Part shown: positions 1-3,881 of the stretch, in pieces
Layout of the letters: each line of letters starts with the position of its first letter
Position numbering within the stretch: the stretch's first letter is position 1
Assembly (NCBI GenBank): GCA_022570975.1
Contig: JACZYS010000005.1
Coordinates: 1-5,146, forward strand
From: Candidatus Zixiibacteriota bacterium
GTDB lineage: Bacteria; Zixibacteria; MSB-5A5; GN15; FEB-12
Reading direction: 5' to 3'
DNA length: 5,146 bases
Program-made: the position numbers and the translations under genes
Notes under the pieces: generated by a model
What the model was told of the DNA's origin: nothing
The model's input: the letters and a program-made list of their open reading frames with translations, nothing else
Databases searched by the model: none

Positions 1-7
1 GCGAGGC

Positions 8-1822
8 TTATTTGGTTACGTTATGAGTATAAACGGCCGTATCCTCCGAGGGAGCCATTTTGCTCGCAAATTGGGGCTCTAATGCGACCTGATATTCTAT
101 TATATGAAATGAAAATGTTTCTGTCGAATCGACACTACCGGCATCGTCTTTGGCAAATATATAGTAATCAATATCAGTACCGGGAGACTGAGGTGGTATA
201 TATGCTTCAAAATCTTCAGGGACAATTGAAGGAGTCATTGTTTCCACATTCCAACCCAGGCCGGCATTATAATAAAGAAGCAACGAATCGGTCACAAGGG
301 TAGTGTCTGAAATTATTTCCGCAGAAATTATATAACTGTTTAATGAATCATTGGTGTCTCCCGGAGGATCATGAACAATTTTGACTCCGCAGTTATAGTC
401 AAGCACAATCAAGGCAGAGTTAAACAAGTTCAGTCTTCCGTTACTGACCGTTTTTCCGTTTAACGAAGAATTAAAATCGGTGCCATCCAAAATAGCCTGC
501 TTAATAAACAGGGCAATAGAGTCCGGGTTTAGTTTGTACTCAGCAATAAGCCCAAAGCAGGCGGTACTGTAAAGAAATGCAACCGCTCCGGCAACATGTG
601 GAGTTGCCATTGATGTACCTGAAAGTGTGCCGTAATTATTCCCGGGCGTGGTTGAAATTATTGAACTGCCCGGGGCACCTAAATCTATTGTAATGTCACC
701 ATAGGCGGCGCCATTGTTTTTTAAGTCAAAACGGGTTGTGTTGGTAACTGAAATAAGATAGTCAGAGCCACAGGCGGTTGGCACATCACCTTCGACATCA
801 ATATCGATATTAATGTTTGCGGTTGCGGCCGCGCTTATAATTCCTTCGGCCCCCATGGCATCATACATGGCACACCAGACGGGAAAATCCAGCGGATCAC
901 CATAATCTACCCCGAATGAGGAATTAGTTGAAACAACAAGAGCACCTTCTACCCCGTCTGTTTCATTGTAGCTGGCTCTTATTTCCAGAACATAACCGTA
1001 TGCAGCCACTACCACAGCCTCGTTGCCAGATGACCCGGCAACCGGAAGGATTTTTGCACCCCAGTTTACACCGCTGATACCTACGCCGTTATTACCGGTA
1101 GCACCGGCGATACCGGCAACATGGGTTCCATGCAAGTCGCCTGGAATATTGCCGCTGTTACTGTAGGCGTTCCAGCCATTGTAGTCATCAATATATCCGT
1201 TGTTGTCATCATCAATGCCGTTGGACGGAATCTCATCCTCATTTTTCAAATACAAAATATCTTCATGGTTTAAATCGAATCCGCCGTCAATAATGGCTAT
1301 TACAATCTGCTCGCCGGTGGTAGTGAAGTCTCCGGCGGCAATGTCCCATGCCTCTGGAGCATCAATATCAGCATCAGCGGTACCTCCGGACTGTCCAGTA
1401 TTGTGAAGTCCCCATTGAGTTCCAAAGGCCGGATCATTGGGGATTGTTTCTCTGAGTGAAACTTTATGGTTAAATTGGGCTAATGAAATCTCTGAGTGAA
1501 ATTTAACAGCCTCCAATAAGACTGCGTTTTCATTCTTGGTCATATTTCCCGGTTCAAATTCAAACAACCAGATATTTAATCGCTCAGAAAGTAGTCTGAC
1601 CGGTTTGAGATTTCTGTCTTTAAAATCCTCAGTTAATTTCTCAATATTTGCGTCTTCAAATAATTGAATTATAAGTTCACCCGGTTCAAATTCTGACTTA
1701 TCCAGATTTGCTGCAAACAGCCCCTCAGAGGTCACATTAAACAGCAAAAGTGTAATGAAAATGACGACCGATAATATTGAATTCAAGCAACTTGTACCAG
1801 CCATGAATAAGTACTGTCTCAA
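8..1822 (-). CDS. Secreted subtilisin-like S8 family serine peptidase
   Basis: This is a secreted serine endopeptidase. Numbering runs from the TTG at 1822 (604 aa). An N-terminal signal sequence has Arg2, a hydrophobic core at about 15-28 and likely cleavage after LFAA (about 38). A propeptide-like stretch follows to about 120, then the NDPAFGTQWGLHNTGQ entry motif (129-144). The catalytic triad is visible: Asp179 in IAIIDGG, His231 in DLHGTHVAGIAG and Ser404 in GTSMATPHVAGA. Asn336 in ISAAATANIN is the probable oxyanion-hole Asn. An acidic DDDNNGYIDD loop (204-213) looks calcium-binding. From about 484 there is a beta-rich Ig-like region. The protein ends at TAA (8-10) only a few residues into what looks like another beta domain, so it may be truncated or frameshifted. 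The start is uncertain: TTG at 1822 has AGGAG 11 bases upstream, TTG at 1843 has no ribosome binding site, and ATG at 1804 would leave a signal peptide without positive charge. The family call is secure; the substrate is unknown. Confidence 0.95.
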   Translation of the reverse strand: MRQYLFMAGTSCLNSILSVVIFITLLLFNVTSEGLFAANLDKSEFEPGELIIQLFEDANIEKLTEDFKDRNLKPVRLLSERLNIWLFEFEPGNMTKNENAVLLEAVKFHSEISLAQFNHKVSLRETIPNDPAFGTQWGLHNTGQSGGTADADIDAPEAWDIAAGDFTTTGEQIVIAIIDGGFDLNHEDILYLKNEDEIPSNGIDDDNNGYIDDYNGWNAYSNSGNIPGDLHGTHVAGIAGATGNNGVGISGVNWGAKILPVAGSSGNEAVVVAAYGYVLEIRASYNETDGVEGALVVSTNSSFGVDYGDPLDFPVWCAMYDAMGAEGIISAAATANINIDIDVEGDVPTACGSDYLISVTNTTRFDLKNNGAAYGDITIDLGAPGSSIISTTPGNNYGTLSGTSMATPHVAGAVAFLYSTACFGLIAEYKLNPDSIALFIKQAILDGTDFNSSLNGKTVSNGRLNLFNSALIVLDYNCGVKIVHDPPGDTNDSLNSYIISAEIISDTTLVTDSLLLYYNAGLGWNVETMTPSIVPEDFEAYIPPQSPGTDIDYYIFAKDDAGSVDSTETFSFHIIEYQVALEPQFASKMAPSEDTAVYTHNVTK

Positions 1823-1838
1823 AATAACATTTACTCCT
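1820..1838 (-). promoter_or_regulatory. Ribosome binding site and start region of the S8 peptidase
   Basis: AGGAG (1834-1838 on the minus strand) is followed after 11 bases by an in-frame TTG (1820-1822). An ATG only 3 bases after the AGGAG (1828-1830) is out of frame and reads Met-Leu-Phe-stop, its TGA overlapping the TTG. The TTG start gives the signal peptide an Arg at position 2, which favours it over the ATG at 1804. Either the TTG is used, perhaps coupled to the mini-ORF, or one T is missing from the TTTT run and the ATG is the true start. Confidence 0.5.
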
Positions 1839-1912
1839 GTCAAAAAAATATAATCTAATAGTACGGCGGTATTTAGGCACTTATTTGAAGTAGCTAATTT
1901 ACTATATTATTA

Positions 1913-1940
1913 AATATAAATTGAATTCTGTTTTTGTCAA
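1913..1940 (-). promoter_or_regulatory. Sigma70-type promoter of the S8 peptidase gene
   Basis: On the minus strand a perfect -35 hexamer TTGACA (1935-1940) is followed after 16 bases by TATATT (1913-1918), five of six bases of the -10 consensus. Transcription would start near 1906 and leave a leader of about 84 bases before the TTG start. The position between two same-strand genes, just downstream of a hairpin, suggests the peptidase is transcribed independently of the symporter. Confidence 0.65.
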
Positions 1941-1944
1941 CAAT

Positions 1945-1973
1945 GAAAGAGATAGACAGCTTTCCGAGCCGTC
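1945..1973 (-). terminator. Weak terminator-like hairpin after the AGCS symporter gene
   Basis: Read on the minus strand, GACGGCT (1967-1973) and AGCTGTC (1955-1961) form a 7 bp stem with one G-U pair around the loop CGGAA, followed by the pyrimidine-rich TATCTCTTTC. The stem begins about 55 bases after the symporter stop codon. The T tract is interrupted, so termination may be inefficient. The placement between the symporter stop and the peptidase promoter is what makes it plausible. Confidence 0.4.
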
Positions 1974-2028
1974 AAGAAAGGCCGTAAATTGCTATCGAAC
2001 AACGAGATACGGCGTGACGCAGATTTGT

Positions 2029-3387
2029 CTACAACTCCATTCTGGAGTAATATGATTTCAGCTCTTTTATAACTTTCGGAGACAATAGTAAAGCCCCTAT
2101 TAATGTTGGAAAAGCCATCAGGGCAAAGAGTGTATCGAGCATATTGATAATAGTAGTTGGTTCTGACCAAGCCGCAAATGGTAATGAGAGCAAATACACA
2201 AATATATAAAGACTTCCGATTTTTAGCCCAAAGAGATACTTGGCGCATTTGATACTGTAATATGAATAAGAGATCATCGTACTTACGGAAAATAGGACGA
2301 TAGCTAGAGTCAAAATATATCTTCCCGTCATTCCCATAGCTTCGGTAAAAGCGTTTACAGTTAAAAGTATAGCCCCCGAATCATCAAGCTCTCCTGTTAA
2401 GAGTCCGCTACTTAGAATAACTAAAGCTGTCAAAGTGCAGACGATATGAGTGTCCAGAAATGGTCCCATCATAGCGATCAATCCTTCTCGGATCGGCTCT
2501 TTTGTCTTGGCTGCTCCGTGGGCCATGGGAGCTGTGCCTATTCCGGCTTCGTTTGAATAAGCAGCTCGTTTGACACCCGTAATCATAACTTTTGAAAAAG
2601 CAATTCCGGCTGCTCCGCCGATAATTGATTCTCCACCAAAAGCGTTGGTGAAGATGGAAAGAAATATTGATGGAATGATATCGAAATTGGAAAAAATAAC
2701 TATAAGTGATGAGATAACATAGAGCACAAACATAGCCGGAACTACTTTTGAACTTACTTTTCCTACTCTGACGATTCCTCCAAGGATTACTGCGCCAACT
2801 AAGACCATGCAGATAACTCCGATAAGTACCTTGTCAATGCCGTAATCTGCATGAATTAATACAGCCAATTGATTTACTTGAAATAATGACAGACAGCCTA
2901 CCATTCCACAAGCGGCAAACATGACCGCCAGTGGTTTGAATTTTTTGCCAAGTCCAACTTCCAGATAATACATGGGACCGCCCTGGTCAATTCCCATTTC
3001 ATCTTTTTTCCTGTACATGGTAGCCAGGGTGCAGGTGAAAAATTTTGTAGCCATGCCTACAAATCCGGCAACCCACATCCAGAAAATAGCCCCGGCACCG
3101 CCCAGAGAAATTGCAATCGCAACTCCGGCAATATTCCCCATTCCAATTGTGGCCGAGAGTGCCGATGACAAGGCCTGAAAATGAGTAATCTCGCCCGGGT
3201 CATCGGGGTCATCAAATTTTCCTCTTAATATTTCTATGGCGTGCCCTAAAGCCCGAAAGGGAATAAACCTGCTGGCGACAGTAAAATATATCCCTGAACC
3301 GATCAAAAGTATTACAAGCGGCAACCCCCAGGCATAATCAACGGCTTTAGCCCAAAAAATATCCAGTGAATTTGTGAATGATTCCAA
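2029..3387 (-). CDS. AGCS family sodium:alanine/glycine symporter
   Basis: This is an inner-membrane secondary transporter that imports alanine and/or glycine with sodium (AGCS family, LeuT-like fold). It is 452 aa, within the usual 440-540, with about ten or eleven hydrophobic segments across the whole length. Family signatures occur in order: SSALSATIGMGNIAGVA (74-90, the broken-helix glycine motif expected near the sodium/substrate site), GGAGAIFWMWVAGFVGMATKF (96-116), YRKKDEMGIDQGGPMYYLE (125-143), SNEAGIGTAPMAHGAAKTKEP (278-298) and GPFLDTHIVCTLTALVIL (308-325). No frameshift or missing motif was seen. The start is TTG at 3385-3387, with AGGAG (3393-3397) five bases upstream; no better start is in frame. 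It ends with TAG at 2029-2031. Substrate choice (alanine, glycine or another small amino acid) cannot be read from the sequence. The secreted peptidase follows on the same strand but has its own promoter. Confidence 0.96.
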   Translation of the reverse strand: MESFTNSLDIFWAKAVDYAWGLPLVILLIGSGIYFTVASRFIPFRALGHAIEILRGKFDDPDDPGEITHFQALSSALSATIGMGNIAGVAIAISLGGAGAIFWMWVAGFVGMATKFFTCTLATMYRKKDEMGIDQGGPMYYLEVGLGKKFKPLAVMFAACGMVGCLSLFQVNQLAVLIHADYGIDKVLIGVICMVLVGAVILGGIVRVGKVSSKVVPAMFVLYVISSLIVIFSNFDIIPSIFLSIFTNAFGGESIIGGAAGIAFSKVMITGVKRAAYSNEAGIGTAPMAHGAAKTKEPIREGLIAMMGPFLDTHIVCTLTALVILSSGLLTGELDDSGAILLTVNAFTEAMGMTGRYILTLAIVLFSVSTMISYSYYSIKCAKYLFGLKIGSLYIFVYLLSLPFAAWSEPTTIINMLDTLFALMAFPTLIGALLLSPKVIKELKSYYSRMEL

Positions 3388-3392
3388 TGCTG

Positions 3393-3397
3393 CTCCT
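3393..3397 (-). promoter_or_regulatory. Ribosome binding site that fixes the TTG start of the symporter
   Basis: AGGAG on the minus strand lies five bases before the TTG at 3387. This is a strong ribosome binding site at good spacing, and it supports the non-ATG start because no in-frame ATG lies nearby. Confidence 0.75.
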
Positions 3398-3421
3398 GTA
3401 TTAAAATTCTGTTTTGAAGCG

Positions 3422-3442
3422 ATACCGAGTTTTCATCGGTAT
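3422..3442 (-). promoter_or_regulatory. 5' leader hairpin of the symporter mRNA
   Basis: ATACCGA (3436-3442, minus strand) and TCGGTAT (3422-3428) form a perfect 7 bp stem with a 7-base loop, inside the predicted leader of about 80 bases between the TATAAT box and the TTG start. There is no T tract after it, so it is not an intrinsic terminator. It could stabilise the mRNA or, as DNA, serve as an operator. No known riboswitch, including the glycine riboswitch often found before AGCS genes, is recognisable here. Confidence 0.35.
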
Positions 3443-3474
3443 AGAATAGCTGTTAGGCTAATAAGTTGGCAAGG

Positions 3475-3503
3475 ATTATATCTTTTTTTTATTTAAAGTT
3501 AAA
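3475..3503 (-). promoter_or_regulatory. Probable promoter of the symporter gene
   Basis: A perfect TATAAT (3475-3480 on the minus strand) is preceded, after a 17-base spacer rich in A, by TTTAAC (3498-3503), which matches only three of six bases of the -35 consensus. A start near 3468 would give a leader of about 80 bases. The perfect -10 carries most of the weight; the poor -35 suggests an activator or the A tract compensates. Confidence 0.5.
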
Positions 3504-3533
3504 ATTCTGTAACGGATATAAATAATTTAATTG

Positions 3534-3562
3534 TTGACAAATTTATTAAGATTTATTTCATT
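3534..3562 (+). promoter_or_regulatory. Possible promoter for the ABC exporter leader
   Basis: A perfect TTGACA (3534-3539) is followed after 17 bases by TTCATT (3557-3562), a poor -10 with three of six consensus bases. An alternative -10-like GATACT is at 3596-3601 but has no good -35 in front of it. Some plus-strand promoter must lie upstream of the terminated leader. The TTTCAT/ATGAAA inverted repeat (3556-3561 and 3572-3577) overlaps this -10 and could be an operator half-site pair. The assignment is tentative. Confidence 0.3.
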
Positions 3563-3595
3563 GGAAAACAGATGAAACGTTAATAAACAAAAAAA

Positions 3596-3646
3596 GATAC
3601 TTTAGAGTAGGAGTAGTTCCCTATTAAGTATCAACTACAATCTACT
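3596..3646 (+). repeat. Competing 5' hairpins in the leader
   Basis: Two pairings share this stretch. GATACTT (3596-3602) is perfectly complementary to AAGTATC (3626-3632), with TAGG/CCTA (3608-3611, 3620-3623) able to pair inside it. Alternatively AGTAG plus GTAGTT (3606-3610, 3613-3618) pair with AACTAC plus CTACT (3633-3638, 3642-3646), giving an 11 bp stem with a small internal loop. The two cross each other and are hard to form together because no linker remains between 3632 and 3633, so they look like alternatives. If transcription starts downstream of 3596, only the second can form in RNA. Confidence 0.4.
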
Positions 3647-3648
3647 GT

Positions 3649-3717
3649 CCGGAAGGAGCAGAGGTATTTTTATGAACAAAATCAGAACAAATATGCGGAT
3701 ATCATCACCTCTGCCGG
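3649..3717 (+). promoter_or_regulatory. Stem that would hide the leader ORF ribosome binding site
   Basis: GCAGAGGT (3658-3665) is perfectly complementary over 8 bp to ACCTCTGC (3707-3714). CCG (3649-3651) can extend the stem with CGG (3715-3717) across a six-base bulge. The left arm contains AGAGG, the ribosome binding site seven bases before the ATG at 3672. The right arm lies inside codons 12-15 of the leader ORF. Folding would block translation, and a translating ribosome would open the stem. Confidence 0.5.
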
Positions 3718-3755
3718 TAAATGGCATCAGCGGGAGTAATCGGTTTATTGTGTAA
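3672..3755 (+). CDS. Putative 27-aa leader peptide
   Basis: A short ORF starts at ATG 3672 and ends at TAA 3753-3755. AGAGG (3660-3664) lies seven bases before the ATG, and AAGGAG (3654-3659) slightly further up. The product begins MNKIRTNMRISSPLP and ends VNGISGSNRFIV; I do not recognise it. It has a basic N-terminal third, an S-P-L-P segment and no membrane segment or run of one amino acid, so it does not look like a classical amino-acid biosynthesis leader. Codons 19-21 (Ile-Ser-Gly) coincide with the segment complementary to the terminator arm, and the stop codon abuts another complementary segment. A ribosome on this ORF would therefore decide which RNA stems form. Whether it is translated cannot be told from sequence alone; conservation of the peptide or structure would settle it. 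Confidence 0.42.
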   Translation: MNKIRTNMRISSPLPVNGISGSNRFIV

Positions 3756-3800
3756 ACTTCTCATTAGAAAAAGATTTCTAAGACCCGCTGACTGAGAAGT
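3727..3800 (+). promoter_or_regulatory. Candidate antiterminator stems
   Basis: TCAGCGGG (3727-3734) is perfectly complementary to CCCGCTGA (3784-3791), which includes the ascending arm of the terminator, so this 8 bp stem and the terminator exclude each other. ACTTCTCA (3756-3763) is perfectly complementary to TGAGAAGT (3793-3800), the top of the terminator. Between them TTAGAAA/TTTCTAA (3764-3770, 3775-3781) forms a 7 bp hairpin with an AAGA loop that stacks directly on the second stem. The first two stems cross, so together they would make a pseudoknot; linkers of 21 and 20 bases make that possible. Confidence 0.5.
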
Positions 3801-3814
3801 AAGCGGGTTTTTTT
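3783..3814 (+). terminator. Strong intrinsic terminator or attenuator before the ABC exporter
   Basis: ACCCGCT (3783-3789) pairs perfectly with AGCGGGT (3802-3808). Above a G-A mismatch, ACT pairs with AGT and closes a GAGA (GNRA-type) tetraloop at 3794-3797. An uninterrupted run of seven T (3808-3814) follows. It lies 28 bases after the leader ORF stop and 64 bases before the exporter ATG, in the same direction as the exporter, so it either ends a small transcript or acts as a regulated attenuator. Confidence 0.88.
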
Positions 3815-3863
3815 GTATCCATGAGATGGGATGCCCGGAAAACGAGCAATTTATTATGAATTT

Positions 3864-3881
3864 AAGGAATTGACAATAATG
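3864..3881 (+). promoter_or_regulatory. Ribosome binding site of the ABC exporter
   Basis: AAGGA (3864-3868) precedes the ATG at 3879 by 10 bases, slightly long but acceptable. An in-frame TTG at 3870 would sit only one base after it, too close, so the ATG is preferred. Confidence 0.6.

Larger units (their letters stand above)
3596..3814 (+). promoter_or_regulatory. Candidate attenuator leader RNA upstream of the ABC exporter
   Basis: This stretch of about 220 bases precedes the exporter gene and is dense in perfect complementary segments. In order it holds alternative 5' hairpins (3596-3646), a ribosome-binding-site-sequestering stem (3658-3665 with 3707-3714), a 27-codon ORF (3672-3755), two segments complementary to terminator parts (3727-3734 and 3756-3763), a small hairpin (3764-3781) and a strong terminator (3783-3814). 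The exporter ATG lies 64 bases after the T tract, and no good promoter is visible between them, so transcription of the exporter probably has to read through. The layout resembles ribosome-mediated attenuation, as known for bmrB before bmrCD in Bacillus subtilis. It does not match any riboswitch consensus I know. A stand-alone terminated small RNA is the main alternative. Confidence 0.5.

Noticed and set aside
82..303. Plus-strand open frame of 73 codons
   Set aside because: It lies wholly antisense within the S8 peptidase, with no ribosome binding site or domain.
1200..1406. Plus-strand open frame of 68 codons
   Set aside because: Antisense shadow of the peptidase catalytic domain.
1449..1501. 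13-base direct repeat TCTCTGAGTGAAA (1449-1461 and 1489-1501)
   Set aside because: Inside the peptidase gene, 40 bases apart and in different reading frames; a single short repeat of this size is likely chance.
1838..1843. TTGACA on the minus strand at the far 5' end of the peptidase frame
   Set aside because: It overlaps the ribosome binding site and start region, so it would start transcription inside the gene; the complete promoter at 1913-1940 is better.
1937..2248. Minus-strand open frame of 103 codons
   Set aside because: Most of it overlaps the 3' end of the AGCS symporter in another frame. The symporter frame carries clear family motifs, and this frame shows no recognisable domain.
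2972..3178. Plus-strand open frame of 68 codons
   Set aside because: Antisense shadow of the conserved part of the symporter.
3636..3672. SRP (4.5S) RNA-like motif GTCCGGAAGGAGCAG at 3647-3661
   Set aside because: The GGAA tetraloop and AGCAG resemble the SRP RNA tip, but flanking bases do not pair as helix 8 requires and the right arm pairs far better with 3707-3714.
3645..3740. Resemblance to a glycine riboswitch (CCGGAAGGAGCA, and an AGCS gene nearby)
   Set aside because: The rest of the aptamer core (the CUCUCAGGCAAAAGGACAG-type segment) is missing, and the element points towards the ABC gene, away from the symporter.
3817..3832. Short ATCC/GGAT inverted repeat between terminator and exporter
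   Set aside because: Only 4 bp, within what is expected by chance.
3852..3857. TATTAT as a -10 box for a promoter after the terminator
   Set aside because: No -35-like hexamer at 16-18 bases upstream and no extended -10, so an independent exporter promoter here is poorly supported.
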